A stretch of DNA of 64,000 bases from Thiomicrorhabdus sp. (GTDB taxonomy: Bacteria > Pseudomonadota > Gammaproteobacteria > Thiomicrospirales > Thiomicrospiraceae): contig NZ_OY759719.1 in NCBI RefSeq assembly GCF_963662555.1, positions 888,985 through 952,984 on the forward strand. The letters run 5' to 3'. Position numbers and translations under genes: made by a program. Below, piece after piece: positions 34,707-44,593 of the stretch. Every line of letters begins with the position of its first letter. The stretch's first letter is position 1. The notes under the pieces were generated by a model. The model worked only from the letters and a program-made list of their open reading frames with translations. It had not been told where the DNA came from and did no database searches.

Positions 34707-35321
34707 TTATTGGCTTTTCTTTTGCACTTTGTACAAGGCAACCTCACCAAGCCAGTTAGGTGCAATACGCATACCAAAAGAACTTTGGTGTTCTGCGTTT
34801 ACTACTGTTCTGGCCACAACTTCCAAGCCCTTAGCTTCGCAGAGATCTTCAAAGTCATTAAAGGTACACATATGAATATTGGGGGTGTCGTACCAGTGAT
34901 AGGGCAGGGTATCGGTTTCTGGCATGCGGCCATTAAGCAGTAGCTGTAAACGCATACGCCAATGACCAAAGTTAGGGAAGGTGATAATGCACTGTTTACC
35001 AACCGCTAACATATCATCCAACAGTTCATCAGGTCGACTAACTACTTGTAAAGCTTGAGTCATAATCACAAAATCAAACGAATCTTCATCAAAGTATTCA
35101 CAAATATCGTGATTATTTAAATCACTTTGAATCACATTAATGCCTTTTTGAATCGCTTGAATATTCTTCTGCGAGTCTAGCTCCATTCCATAACCAGTAA
35201 TTGAGTAGGTATCAATAAGGTGTTTGAGTAGTTGGCCGTCACCACAGCCTAAATCTAATACACGGCTGTTAGGGGTAATCCAGTCAGAAATTAGTTTAAA
35301 TTCAGGAGAAATATTTTTCAT
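34707..35321 (-). CDS. metW: Methionine biosynthesis protein MetW
   Basis: A 204-residue SAM-methyltransferase-like protein that acts with MetX. The [12 protein letters not shown] motif, [16 protein letters not shown] and the typical [29 protein letters not shown] are present. The ATG overlaps the metX stop by four bases (coupled). It is the last gene of proC-yggT-metX-metW. Confidence 0.94.
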   Translation of the reverse strand: MKNISPEFKLISDWITPNSRVLDLGCGDGQLLKHLIDTYSITGYGMELDSQKNIQAIQKGINVIQSDLNNHDICEYFDEDSFDFVIMTQALQVVSRPDELLDDMLAVGKQCIITFPNFGHWRMRLQLLLNGRMPETDTLPYHWYDTPNIHMCTFNDFEDLCEAKGLEVVARTVVNAEHQSSFGMRIAPNWLGEVALYKVQKKSQ

Positions 35322-36475
35322 GACAACTCTCCTTGTTGGTTCGCTAACTTCACATCATTAATCACTCTTTGCATATAGGCATTAAAAACCCCCTCATAAT
35401 GATCATTTGGCAATAAAAATGCATCATGACCATGTTGAGATTCTACTTCTGCATAACTCACGTCTGCATCGTTATCTAGTAGTGCTTTTACAATCTCATG
35501 TGAACGTTCTGGTGAAAAACGCCAGTCGGAGGTAAAAGAAACAACTAAGAATTTAGCGGTCGCTTTAGCAAGGGTTTTACTGAGATCGTGATCATAATCT
35601 GCCGCCGGATCAAAGTAATCTAGTGCTTTTGTCATGAGTAAATAGGTATTAGCATCAAAGTTCTGTTTTGTGGCAAATTTTTCACCTTGATAACGAAGAT
35701 AACTCTCTACCTGAAATTCAACTTCGTAATTGTATTGGTATTTTTCTTCACGCAGTTCACGACCAAATTTAGAGCCCATCATGTCATCAGATAAATATGT
35801 TAAATGTCCTAACATTCGGGCTAAGGATAGACCTTGTTTAGGAATGGTGTTTTTTTCAATATAGCGTCCATCGTGAAACTCCGGGTCAGACATAATCGCT
35901 CGCCTGGCAACTTCATTAAAGGCGATATTTTGTGCCGAAAGTTTTGGAGCTGCGGCAATCACTAATGCATGACGAAGTTTGTCAGGATAATCAATCGACC
36001 ACTGTAAAACCTGCATACCACCCATTGAACCACCAAGTAAAGCAGCCCATTGATCAATACCTAAATGTTTACGTAGTTCATTTTGACTATTTACCCAGTC
36101 CCGACATGTCATCATTGGAAAGTCTGGACCATACACTTTACCCGTCTCTGGATTTAGGCTTGTTGGGCCAGTACTTCCTCTACAGCCACCAAGGTTATTA
36201 GAACAGACAACAAAAAAATGATTAGTATCTATCGGTTTACCTGGCCCAATATAACCATCCCACCAGCCCACTTTACCATCGGCATCTTCACCTGCTACAT
36301 GATGGTCTCCACTTAATGCATGGCATACTAAAATGGCATTAGAAGCGGTAGCATTAAGTTCACCATAAGTTTCATAAACTAAGTCATAACGCGGTAATAC
36401 GGCACCACTGGCTAAGGTAAGTGGGCTTTCAATTTGTAGCAATTGTGGAGTAATTACTCCTAATTTTTGACTCAT
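35318..36475 (-). CDS. metX: Homoserine O-acyltransferase
   Basis: Activates homoserine for methionine synthesis. The 385 residues carry [26 protein letters not shown], the nucleophile in [10 protein letters not shown] at about residue 149, Asp in TSDWRFSP and His in GHDAFLL. Members paired with MetW in gammaproteobacteria often use succinyl-CoA instead of acetyl-CoA, which I cannot decide from sequence alone. It starts 7 bp after yggT. Confidence 0.94.
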   Translation of the reverse strand: MSQKLGVITPQLLQIESPLTLASGAVLPRYDLVYETYGELNATASNAILVCHALSGDHHVAGEDADGKVGWWDGYIGPGKPIDTNHFFVVCSNNLGGCRGSTGPTSLNPETGKVYGPDFPMMTCRDWVNSQNELRKHLGIDQWAALLGGSMGGMQVLQWSIDYPDKLRHALVIAAAPKLSAQNIAFNEVARRAIMSDPEFHDGRYIEKNTIPKQGLSLARMLGHLTYLSDDMMGSKFGRELREEKYQYNYEVEFQVESYLRYQGEKFATKQNFDANTYLLMTKALDYFDPAADYDHDLSKTLAKATAKFLVVSFTSDWRFSPERSHEIVKALLDNDADVSYAEVESQHGHDAFLLPNDHYEGVFNAYMQRVINDVKLANQQGELS

Positions 36476-36482
36476 GTACTGA

Positions 36483-37061
36483 CTAACCTATCATTTGTTG
36501 GGCGACTTGAGTAAGAGAACCCAAAATCACAATTTGAAAAAGTTTAATCGCCAAAATAGCAACAATAGGTGTGATGTCTATCCCACCCATAGCTGGTACA
36601 AAACGTCTGAACGGAGCTAAAATCGGCTGTGTGAGTTGGTCAAAAATCGCAGTATTTGGATTATAACCTGGTGATACCCAGCTCAAGACCGCTTGAATGA
36701 TAATTAACCAAAACATCATATCTAATAGTTGGTTTGCAATTTCAGTAGTTGAGGCTAACAGAATAAATGGCACGCTAAAACTGCGAGCCGATAGATAACC
36801 TATCAACACAACAAATAAGGATTGAATGACCACCGCGGTTAAAATGGCTGACCAATCCCAACGTCCTTTTGCAGGCAATATTTTATTGAACGGAGCACAT
36901 AGCGGGTTAGTGACTTTAGCAATGAATTTAACAATGGGGTGATGCCAATCTGCATAGGTTGCACGCAGTAAAAAGCGTAACATTAAAACAAAAATAACAA
37001 GCCCAGTAATAAATTGAAGAAGAAATAGGCCGCCTTGTCCTATGGGTGAAGCAAATTCCAT
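36483..37061 (-). CDS. yggT: YggT family inner-membrane protein
   Basis: 192 residues with two YggT repeats, each with hydrophobic segments around a PxxxPFR/PFN motif ([24 protein letters not shown]). The family has been linked to osmotic tolerance and cell-envelope function, but its role is not settled. It overlaps proC by one base. Confidence 0.9.
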   Translation of the reverse strand: MEFASPIGQGGLFLLQFITGLVIFVLMLRFLLRATYADWHHPIVKFIAKVTNPLCAPFNKILPAKGRWDWSAILTAVVIQSLFVVLIGYLSARSFSVPFILLASTTEIANQLLDMMFWLIIIQAVLSWVSPGYNPNTAIFDQLTQPILAPFRRFVPAMGGIDITPIVAILAIKLFQIVILGSLTQVAQQMIG

Positions 37062-37888
37062 TACGCTTTTCCTCCAAGTTCATCGGCTAATTCAACCGCT
37101 CTGTTTTGTGCTGCTTTCATAGCTTTGTTTATAATTTCTGGTAAACCGTCTGCCTGAAAACTTTGAACCGCTTTTTCAGTTGTTCCGTTTGGTGAGGTAA
37201 CGTTTTGACGCAAAGAAGCAAAGTCTTGATGGCTCTCTAATGCCATTTTGGCAGCACCTAAAGCGGTTTGTAAGGTAAGAAGGTGTGCCGTTTTTTCATC
37301 TAGCCCTAACTGTTGACCAGCTTGTTCCATGGCTTCCATAAACAGAAAATAGTAGGCAGGGCCACTTCCGGAAAGTGCCGTAACCGCATCCAGTTTTTCC
37401 TCGTTATCGACCCAAACGGTAATACCAGCAGCACGTAAAATATGTTCTGCCTGGCTTTGTTGATCTTGGCTAACAATCTCATTGGCAAATAAACCTGTTG
37501 CACCAGTTTGTATTAATGCCGGCGTGTTTGGCATGGTTCTAACAATTGCCACATTACCACCTAACCAGCGGTTAATATCTTTTGAGCGGATTCCCGCAGC
37601 AATTGAAATGATTAACGGTTTTTTGCTTTTGACTGAATCTAGGATTGTTTGGCAAACAGATTCTAATATTTGTGGCTTGACGGCTAAAACCACAATATCA
37701 GCTTTGTTTACCGCCTCAGCGTTATCGCCAAAGCATTTAATTCCAAATTTTTCTGTGACAGCGTTTCGGCTTTCTTGAGTTGGATCGGTCGCGATAATAT
37801 TTTGTTTGTCATAGCCGCTGGCAATAAGTCCGCCAATAAGGCTTTGGGCCATGTTTCCTGCGCCAATAAAACAGATAGATGCATGCAT
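37061..37888 (-). CDS. proC: Pyrroline-5-carboxylate reductase
   Basis: The final proline step, 275 residues. NADPH motif CFIGAGNMAQSLIGGL, VLAVKPQ, MPNTPA, and the C-terminal dimer and active-site signature ALSGSGPAYYFLFMEAM. It is the first gene of an operon with yggT, metX and metW. The usual partner yggS is at 41623-42318 instead. Confidence 0.96.
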   Translation of the reverse strand: MHASICFIGAGNMAQSLIGGLIASGYDKQNIIATDPTQESRNAVTEKFGIKCFGDNAEAVNKADIVVLAVKPQILESVCQTILDSVKSKKPLIISIAAGIRSKDINRWLGGNVAIVRTMPNTPALIQTGATGLFANEIVSQDQQSQAEHILRAAGITVWVDNEEKLDAVTALSGSGPAYYFLFMEAMEQAGQQLGLDEKTAHLLTLQTALGAAKMALESHQDFASLRQNVTSPNGTTEKAVQSFQADGLPEIINKAMKAAQNRAVELADELGGKA

Positions 37889-37944
37889 ATTAGATTAATC
37901 CATTTCTAGAGATTTGAAGTCTAACTATTATAAAGGATTGATAC

Positions 37945-37986
37945 TAAAAAAATAGCACTTGAGTGTGTTTTACATTCAAGTGCTAT
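37945..37986 (-). terminator. Rho-independent terminator of the cytochrome gene
   Basis: ATAGCACTTGA and TCAAGTGCTAT form an 11-bp stem. Read on the minus strand a run of seven U follows. It lies 49 bp after the cytochrome stop. Confidence 0.82.
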
Positions 37987-38035
37987 GAATTGAGTCTATT
38001 TCAACTCTATTTGAATTTTAAAATCAGTTTAGGCG

Positions 38036-39970
38036 TTATTGAATTCCACCCACTGTTTGACTTGCAAGGGTTTCAGTTAGAGGTGGTGTTTGTTCATACA
38101 TCTCTTTAAAACGCCCTACATAACTATCTCCTGCAATACCGCCATGTGCAACATCATCGGCGTGCATAGCATAGACAAAGCTTGGTTTAATGGTTTGGTA
38201 ATACAACTCAGTAGTAACTGTAAACGGTGCTGTACCAGCTGAAACATTAATTTCATAAGTGACAGTATCGCTTGCATCTGATCCCGTTGTGTCTTTGCCT
38301 GGGGCAAAGTTGGTATCTGTTGTAGCTGTTCCTATAATACCATCATCCTTAATATTGGTGTCTGCTGGATTGGTATGTTGACCAGCTAAAGTCCAACCTG
38401 TTGGTGGAATACGGTTGTCTTTTATATATTGACGAGCATGCAATAACACATGAGTAATGTCTTGATTTACATCACCTAAAACGCCTTCATAAATAGCCAC
38501 TTGGTCTGCACTATTAATAATGTCGTGATGAGGTTCATAACAGCCTTCAGCAAGTGAGTCAAAAGTTGCTGGATCAGGTTGCTTATTCATTTCTAAACAT
38601 TTGCTGGCGGTAAAGTTGGCATCTTTTGCAATACGGCCATTACTATCTACAGCACCAGATTCAAATACGGTTGAACCATTTGTATCGGTGACTTTGATAT
38701 GAACCCACATACGACGAGATGGATAACTTGTTGGTAGTTTATGACCTGTTTTATTGGTAATTTTAACGGGTACATTTAGGGTCGAACCCACTAAAGAGGG
38801 AGTTACAGCAATATCAGCCGCTTGACTTAAAAATTGTTGAGTCGCGGTAATTTTATCGGTAAAACCTTGAGCAGTATGTCCAGAGGCACTACCTAAACCT
38901 AATTCATTCATATAGGTTTTAAGAAGTGTTAATAAATAACTATTTCCACCTACAAATTCATGTACACCAAAAAAGCTATTGGCATCATCGCCGCTCGCGA
39001 CGTCAGGTCTTTGAGTTGATAAGTTATTTGGCCGTGTACTTATAACTGTTCTATATCCATTTGTAGGTTCAGCCATGTGGCAGGCTTGGCATGTTTTATT
39101 ACCTTTAGTTGGGTCAGAATAATCACTATTCAACCATTCCCAATAAGGAGTTTGTTCTGGAAATTGAGCAATAGAATTTGAGTCATTTGGATCGATTAAA
39201 ACGGGATCACCATTAAGATCTAAAGTAGGTGTATAAAGGTTGTGACAACTTGCACACATGGCGGATTCTGCAATATGAGCGGCATAAGCAGGTGTGTATT
39301 GAGTGTTATTAATCATTGGTTGGGCAGTGAGACCTTTGAAAGGACCAAAAATAGTAGGATCTGAACCAGCGTTTTCTGTTGCATCTTTGATTTTGTAATG
39401 CCCACTCATACTGGCTACATTTCCAAGATTATCTGGCTGAATCTGATGACAAGCAGTACAAGCTACACCTTCACGAGCAGAGTTATCTGCAATTGCTGTG
39501 GCTAATGGGTAGCCACCATCTGCTAATAAAGTTGTTGGGTCAGCTACTAATGATGTGCCAGTTTGGTGTGCATGGGTATAAGCCATTGGGGCATGGCAAC
39601 GCATACAGGTGTCTTCAATAAATACTTTTTTGTCTGGAAAGACATGGCCCTCTTCTTCAACCACGGCATTGAAATATGGGTCATTCAATGAATTGGCCAT
39701 GGTCGAATGTTTCCATTTTGTAAAAGGGCTGACATCTACATTATTGTAAACCATAACTGTTGATGATCCTGTATGGCACATTGCACATGTTAATGATGAA
39801 GAAAACACTCCTTCAGTCCCCCAATCAGCTATAGCAGTAGTATTGCTGAAGATTGCACTATGCAAATCATTACTATCATCAGTAGTGTCGGAATCGCCGC
39901 CACCGCCGCCACACCCAACTAAAATTAGGGTTAAAAATGCGGGTAAAATTTTCCATGCAAAATGTTTCAT
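38036..39970 (-). CDS. Pentaheme c-type cytochrome lipoprotein
   Basis: A 644-residue exported protein. The signal peptide is followed by lipobox LVGC and a Gly/Asp linker (CGGGGGDSD), so it is an outer- or inner-membrane lipoprotein. Five CxxCH heme motifs (CAMCH, CMRCH, CTACH, CASCH, CQACH) occupy about residues 60-300. A C-terminal half without hemes (from about 370) has beta-rich repeats. The first part resembles cytochrome c554-like proteins. It stands alone, so the electron partner is unknown. Confidence 0.82.
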   Translation of the reverse strand: MKHFAWKILPAFLTLILVGCGGGGGDSDTTDDSNDLHSAIFSNTTAIADWGTEGVFSSSLTCAMCHTGSSTVMVYNNVDVSPFTKWKHSTMANSLNDPYFNAVVEEEGHVFPDKKVFIEDTCMRCHAPMAYTHAHQTGTSLVADPTTLLADGGYPLATAIADNSAREGVACTACHQIQPDNLGNVASMSGHYKIKDATENAGSDPTIFGPFKGLTAQPMINNTQYTPAYAAHIAESAMCASCHNLYTPTLDLNGDPVLIDPNDSNSIAQFPEQTPYWEWLNSDYSDPTKGNKTCQACHMAEPTNGYRTVISTRPNNLSTQRPDVASGDDANSFFGVHEFVGGNSYLLTLLKTYMNELGLGSASGHTAQGFTDKITATQQFLSQAADIAVTPSLVGSTLNVPVKITNKTGHKLPTSYPSRRMWVHIKVTDTNGSTVFESGAVDSNGRIAKDANFTASKCLEMNKQPDPATFDSLAEGCYEPHHDIINSADQVAIYEGVLGDVNQDITHVLLHARQYIKDNRIPPTGWTLAGQHTNPADTNIKDDGIIGTATTDTNFAPGKDTTGSDASDTVTYEINVSAGTAPFTVTTELYYQTIKPSFVYAMHADDVAHGGIAGDSYVGRFKEMYEQTPPLTETLASQTVGGIQ

Positions 39971-40333
39971 TGGATTTTCCTTATTTTTCTGTTCATTTTA
40001 CTTACATTGCAGTTATTTGTTTGCGTAGAGTTAAAGCTTGTTGTCAGAAATGGAATTAAACTTGATTTAAAGTAATTCTAGAGTGAAAAAACAAATTTTA
40101 CGGACATGGTATTGAGTAAAAACACCACATAAAAAAGGGTTAAAGAAGTTGAAATTTGGCCGATAAATTAACAATAAAATATATAAAACACACCTGAGAA
40201 AATTAACTAGCCTCGATAAAAAGTTTATTGAGATGCCTCAATTGCCAAGGTTTAAAAAGAAAGATAAAACGTTAAATAAAACGGTTTTATATCCATTCTA
40301 GCAAATACCTATCTAGGAAAAAAGGGGTGTATT
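39971..40333. other. Intergenic region upstream of the cytochrome gene
   Basis: About 360 bp of AT-rich sequence shared by two divergent genes. I see no clear ORF, hairpin or operator. It must contain both promoters. Confidence 0.5.
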
Positions 40334-41359
40334 ATGCCAAGCTCAATTTTAGAAAATCCCTTACTACATTCATTATTTGGGACTCAAAATAATAAACATA
40401 AAAAATCACCAGGCTTGGTTGGTTTTCAACCTGTTACTGATATACAAGTAGCCAATCCCGCAACAAATAAACAGTCTCAGGCTAACTTTGCAGGAGATGT
40501 GGCGTATTTACCTAGTCAGAAATCTGCAATGGAGGCAATAAATCTGGCCGCGGTTGAGCGTAGCTATCAATACAGTGAAACGTCGAGTTTGCAATTGACC
40601 ACAAAAGAGGGCGATACGGTTAGTCTGGATTTTAGACAGCTGTATGCTCAGTATCAATCTTATCAACAAATGCAAACAGCACAGGTGGATAAAAACAGTC
40701 CAAGCGGGATGCGTCTTTTTGAAAGCCGTCAAGCAATGGAAGCCACCCAGTTTGTAGAGCAGTTTGCGTTTAGCGTGCAAGGTGATTTAAATGAGGATGA
40801 ATTAAAAGCTGTATTTGATGTTTTTGAGCAAGTGGATTCTTTGGCTAATCAGTTTTTTGATGGCAATATTGAGCAGGCATTACAGCAAGCTATGTCGTTA
40901 AAAATCGATTTTACTCATTTAGATAGTTTTAAACTTAATTTAAGCCAAACTCAAACGGTAAAAGCCAGTTATCAACAGGCTGCTGTTAATCAATATCAGG
41001 ACGTTAAGCAACAAAGCGAAAATGGGGATTCATCGCAAAACAATGGGGTGAACATGAGTGAATTACCCGTCTATCTACAAACCTGGCAAAACACCATTGA
41101 TCAATTAAATGAACAGTTTGTGAATGCTCGAAAATTAGTAGATGATTTTGTGGGGCAAGTCACATCACAAAGGTTTGCACAGCAAGATAGTAGCCCAAGT
41201 TGGTTAGAGCGAGTTCAACAGTTTCATCAGCAGTTAGCTGAAATGGCTCAACCAAACAAGGTTGCTTTAGAGAACACAGATAATGTTGATGAAAATCCAG
41301 CTATTGAAAAAGATGTGGAGAGCTTTAAGGTGAGTCAGCCTTATGAGAAAACAGCTTGA
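40334..41359 (+). CDS. Unknown Gln-rich soluble protein (341 residues)
   Basis: Not recognised. The protein has no signal peptide or membrane segment. It is rich in Gln and Ser, with a central stretch SLQLTTKEGDTVSLDFRQLYAQ (L-x-T-x-x-GD-x-V, seen in several secretion- or flagellum-related unknowns) and helical C-terminal parts with coiled-coil potential. A near-copy of the dispersed palindrome (40408, 11/12) lies in the 5' part. Divergent from the cytochrome gene. It converges on yggS with a strong terminator between. Confidence 0.55.
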   Translation: MPSSILENPLLHSLFGTQNNKHKKSPGLVGFQPVTDIQVANPATNKQSQANFAGDVAYLPSQKSAMEAINLAAVERSYQYSETSSLQLTTKEGDTVSLDFRQLYAQYQSYQQMQTAQVDKNSPSGMRLFESRQAMEATQFVEQFAFSVQGDLNEDELKAVFDVFEQVDSLANQFFDGNIEQALQQAMSLKIDFTHLDSFKLNLSQTQTVKASYQQAAVNQYQDVKQQSENGDSSQNNGVNMSELPVYLQTWQNTIDQLNEQFVNARKLVDDFVGQVTSQRFAQQDSSPSWLERVQQFHQQLAEMAQPNKVALENTDNVDENPAIEKDVESFKVSQPYEKTA

Positions 41360-41560
41360 TGATAAAATTGAAGATGCACAAAAAAAACACTAAATTGACG
41401 GTTAAAAACAGTAAAAAATAGTTAAGAAAATAAATTAAAGGCCGTTACATATAATACAGAGGTGATTGGCGTTTAATGAGAGTTAAATGAATAAATCGCC
41501 CTAGCAACTCTTATTATAACTATGGTTTACTTTATAAGATTTGCGCAAAAAGGAGATGAA

Positions 41561-41598
41561 AAAAACCAAAACGGTGAAAGCGGTTTTGGTTTTTTTTT
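41561..41598. terminator. Bidirectional terminator between convergent genes
   Basis: AAACCAAAAC and GTTTTGGTTT pair around a 10-nt loop, with an A-run before and T-run after. Confidence 0.82.
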
Positions 41599-41622
41599 GC
41601 TTTTTTGAGCTACTTTTTTTGG

Positions 41623-42318
41623 TTAATTTGTATAATTACGGGCACCAAAAATATCGGTACCAATTCTTACTATGGTGGCTCCTTCAAGAATAGCCGCTTC
41701 CAAATCACCAGACATTCCCATCGATAAAGTATCAAACTGCCAATTAGGATGTGCTTGTTGAATTTGTGCAAGCAATTCACGCATTTTTGCAAAAGGGATT
41801 CTTTGTTGTTCTGCTGTTTCTGCAATTTGCGGAATCGCCATTAAACCGCGTAATTGCAAATTGGGTAAATCAGCAATCTGTGGAGCTAGTTCTAAAACCT
41901 CATCAACCGTAAATCCTGCCTTAGAAGCTTCATTACTGATATTGACCTCAAGCAAAATATTTAATTTAGGTAAATCAGCAGGACGTTGTTGGCTGAGTCG
42001 TTGAGCAATTTTTAAACGATCAACACTATGTACCCACTGGAAATGTTCGGCAATGGGTTTGGTTTTATTGGATTGAATGGGGCCAATAAAATGCCACTCT
42101 AAATCAGGACAAATCTCAATTTTGGCTAAGGATTCCTGCAAATAATTTTCACCAAAAGCCTTTTGACCAATTTTAGAAAGAGTTTGAATATCTTCAATGG
42201 GTTTGGTTTTACTTACCGCCAAAAGTTGAACGGATTCAGTAGAACGATTTGCTATTTTACAGGCCTGGTCAATTCTGTTTTTAACATTTTGGTAACGCTT
42301 TTCAATAGTCTCAGTCAT
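41623..42318 (-). CDS. yggS: PLP homeostasis protein YggS
   Basis: A 231-residue fold-type III PLP-binding protein. The PLP Lys is in LLAVSKTKPIE, with FGENYLQE, WHFIGPIQSNKTK, the HSVD motif and SMGMSGDLEAAI. It regulates PLP supply and amino acid metabolism rather than catalysing a reaction. A near-copy of the dispersed palindrome (42258) lies near its start. proC, usually adjacent, is 4 kb away. Confidence 0.93.
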   Translation of the reverse strand: MTETIEKRYQNVKNRIDQACKIANRSTESVQLLAVSKTKPIEDIQTLSKIGQKAFGENYLQESLAKIEICPDLEWHFIGPIQSNKTKPIAEHFQWVHSVDRLKIAQRLSQQRPADLPKLNILLEVNISNEASKAGFTVDEVLELAPQIADLPNLQLRGLMAIPQIAETAEQQRIPFAKMRELLAQIQQAHPNWQFDTLSMGMSGDLEAAILEGATIVRIGTDIFGARNYTN

Positions 42319-42624
42319 GTAAACTCCAATTTCACTCAGTCTTTATGCTGGTCATTTTAATGTATTTTGGTGTCTGCTGGCTTTTATCTGAAATTTCGGT
42401 GGTTATTTAGAACCTTCTAAAACTTTCTTTAAAACATCTGTTTTGGGTTTGTTTGTTGTAAATTGTCTTCAATCAATTTTCTTGCTTAGATTTACTTAGC
42501 TGTTACTTTAAAGCTGTGTCAAGAAGAGTATAGTTAAGGTATAAGAAATCATTAAAGAAGAAGATAAATATGCAATGGTTTCTAAAATAAAAAAGACATC
42601 CCCGTTTTAAGTAAGGAGGTTAGG
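42319..42624. other. Intergenic region between yggS and ppk2
   Basis: About 305 bp, AT-rich and divergent. No ORF or structured element seen. It should contain both promoters. Confidence 0.5.
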
Positions 42625-43419
42625 GTGAAGAAAGTAAAGTCTAGTGAGAGTAATTATCCATATACAGATAAGATTAATCGTAAAGAGTATGAAGAAATCA
42701 AACGTTCTCTACAAATAGAACTGCTTAAGTTACAAAAGTGGGTTAAAGAGAATGATGAGCGTATTGTGTTGTTGTTTGAAGGACGTGATGCGGCAGGTAA
42801 AGGTGGCACAATCAAACGCATTATGGAACATCTTAACCCACGTGGCGCACGTGTTGTGGCGTTGGATAAACCAAGCGATATTGAAAAAGGGCAGTGGTAT
42901 TTTCAACGTTATATAGAAAATATGCCTACCGCTGGTGAGATGGTTTTATTTGACCGTTCTTGGTACAACCGTTCTGGTGTAGAGCGAGTAATGGGATTTT
43001 GTAAACCACAAGAGTACACCTTATTTATGCACCAAGCTCCAGAGTTTGAACGTATGTTGGTTGCTGATGGTGTTCGCATTATTAAGTTCTGGTTCTCGGT
43101 AGGACGTAAAGAACAATTAAGACGTTTTAATGCCCGTAAAACTGACCCGTTAAAGCAGTGGAAGCTAAGCCCGATGGATTTAGCCTCGCTTGATCGCTGG
43201 GACGATTACACTAGAGCCAAAGAAGATATGTTTTTCTATACTAATACGAATCATGCACCTTGGACAGTGGTTAAATCAAATGATAAAAAACGTGCCCGTT
43301 TAGAAGCCATGCGTCATGTTTTGAGTCAGATTCCTTATAAAGGTAAAGATGAAAAAGTGGTTGGAGTACCTGACCCATTAATTGTCAGTTCTGGCGAAGA
43401 TATTTTTCAGTACGACTAA
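42625..43419 (+). CDS. ppk2: Polyphosphate kinase 2
   Basis: Transfers phosphate between polyphosphate and nucleotides, 264 residues (single-domain PPK2). Walker A EGRDAAGKGGTIKRI, lid QWYFQRYIENMPTAGE and Walker B DRSWYNRSGVERVMGF are intact. The start is GTG with a very strong AAGGAGG site 5 bases before it. The class (ADP or AMP use) cannot be set by eye. A small gene follows after a run of repeats. Confidence 0.93.
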   Translation: MKKVKSSESNYPYTDKINRKEYEEIKRSLQIELLKLQKWVKENDERIVLLFEGRDAAGKGGTIKRIMEHLNPRGARVVALDKPSDIEKGQWYFQRYIENMPTAGEMVLFDRSWYNRSGVERVMGFCKPQEYTLFMHQAPEFERMLVADGVRIIKFWFSVGRKEQLRRFNARKTDPLKQWKLSPMDLASLDRWDDYTRAKEDMFFYTNTNHAPWTVVKSNDKKRARLEAMRHVLSQIPYKGKDEKVVGVPDPLIVSSGEDIFQYD

Positions 43420-43426
43420 AGTTAAT

Positions 43427-43471
43427 AACTTTACATTAGAAAACTTTAAATTAGATAGCTTTGGATTAAAT
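43427..43471. repeat. 15-bp degenerate tandem repeat after the ppk2 stop
   Basis: aactttacattagaa, aactttaaattagat and agctttggattaaat begin 8 bases after the stop. A fourth weaker unit reaches about 43486. Confidence 0.65.
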
Positions 43472-43509
43472 AAGCTTAACTTGAATAAAGAAAACAAGGA
43501 GACCAAATT

Positions 43510-43740
43510 ATGAAGATTGATAAACACGCATACAAAGTGGTAGCGGGCTTTAAAAAAAGCTTATCAAAAGAGCAAATTAAAGTATTAGGTAATGAAAGTT
43601 TTGAAGAGTTACAAATTTTAGTAGAAGCCGCTTTAGGGGCAACGGCTGAAAATATATTGCATGGCGTTTCTAAAGAGCTAGAGAGTTTAGCCAAAAAAAC
43701 ACGTAAAAAAGCAAGAACGATTGAAGGTTTAGATCGTTAG
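43510..43740 (+). CDS. Small unknown protein downstream of ppk2
   Basis: A 76-residue basic helical protein (MKIDKHAYKVVAGFKKSLS ... KKTRKKARTIEGL). No known family. An AAGGAGACC site precedes the ATG. It shares the strand with ppk2 across 90 bp of repeats and is probably co-transcribed. A role in polyphosphate binding is possible from its charge but is not shown. Confidence 0.65.
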   Translation: MKIDKHAYKVVAGFKKSLSKEQIKVLGNESFEELQILVEAALGATAENILHGVSKELESLAKKTRKKARTIEGLDR

Positions 43741-43752
43741 AGTTGTTAAGTT

Positions 43753-43794
43753 TTATCTGTTAAAAATTATCTGCTAAATATTATCCGTTAAGTC
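43753..43794. repeat. 14-bp tandem repeat after a stop codon
   Basis: ttatctgttaaaaa, ttatctgctaaata and ttatccgttaagtc fill the whole gap between the small gene (+) and the convergent gene (-). Confidence 0.7.
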
Positions 43795-44547
43795 TTAACA
43801 GTTAATATTAAATGCCTGCACAGTTAACCAGCTTTTATCCTGGCTAATTTGCAGGCATTTTTGTTGTGTGATTTTATTTGTAAGTAGTAACACTTGCCAT
43901 TTTTTTTCATCACTGTTGTCTATTTGATTTTGCATCTTATTTACCCAATAAGCAAATAACTCAGACAAGTCGCCATCTACACATCCTGGCAACCCAATAG
44001 AGGATACCAAGCGATTCTGTATTTTCCAGTCTTCTAATAGAGTGCAAGCACCTATTGCTTGTGGAGGCATCTCTGGCATTAAATACCGAGCAGGTTTTAC
44101 CGTAAACGGAAATGCGTCGTTACTCTCTAAAACTACAACCGTAGACGCATCTAATTTAAGATCAGCCTTTTGATTGGACCGATGTTTAGCCACTGCAAAA
44201 GCATTAGCCATAGCTAAATCACTGGCTAAAATAAGAAGCGGTTGCTGCGGATCGGGGTTAATAAATGATGAATGAGAAGAGCTCATTAATTTACCAGGCC
44301 TGGTAAAAATCTCTTTTGCTATAGGTTTTTGGGTTAAAAACTGATATTGATGTGTTTGGTTGTGCTTGGCATGTTGAAACAACATGAGTTCATTGTCAGG
44401 TGCTTCATTTAAATAAAACACCTTACCAATAGCCTCTTCAAAGAGTAGCTCATCTTGTAAGGTTAATGAAATTAAGAAAAAACCATTAACCTGTTCTGAT
44501 TGTTCAAACTGCTCAATCGTTATGTTAACGCCATGACTCAGTGACAT
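43795..44547 (-). CDS. Unknown protein in the pyr operon (maybe a ferredoxin-reductase-like fold)
   Basis: A soluble 250-residue protein, last in the minus-strand pyr operon, 46 bp after pyrC'. I see no known family. Stretches such as LLILASDLAMANAFAVAKH and VVVLESNDAFPFTVKPARYLM, and GCVDGDLSELFAYWV resemble the NAD-binding half of flavin reductases (as in PyrK or siderophore reductases), but no Cys cluster or clear FAD motif is seen. A perfect dispersed palindrome encodes FTRPGK. Confidence 0.55.
   Translation of the reverse strand: MSLSHGVNITIEQFEQSEQVNGFFLISLTLQDELLFEEAIGKVFYLNEAPDNELMLFQHAKHNQTHQYQFLTQKPIAKEIFTRPGKLMSSSHSSFINPDPQQPLLILASDLAMANAFAVAKHRSNQKADLKLDASTVVVLESNDAFPFTVKPARYLMPEMPPQAIGACTLLEDWKIQNRLVSSIGLPGCVDGDLSELFAYWVNKMQNQIDNSDEKKWQVLLLTNKITQQKCLQISQDKSWLTVQAFNINC
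44293..44304. repeat. Dispersed palindrome in the pyr-operon unknown gene
   Basis: Perfect ACCAGGCCTGGT, symmetric over 18 bp, in the third frame (Thr-Arg-Pro-Gly-Lys). Confidence 0.9.
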
Positions 44548-44593
44548 AAAAACGGTTCCGTTATTATCTCTTTAGCCATTTTTATAAACAGCC

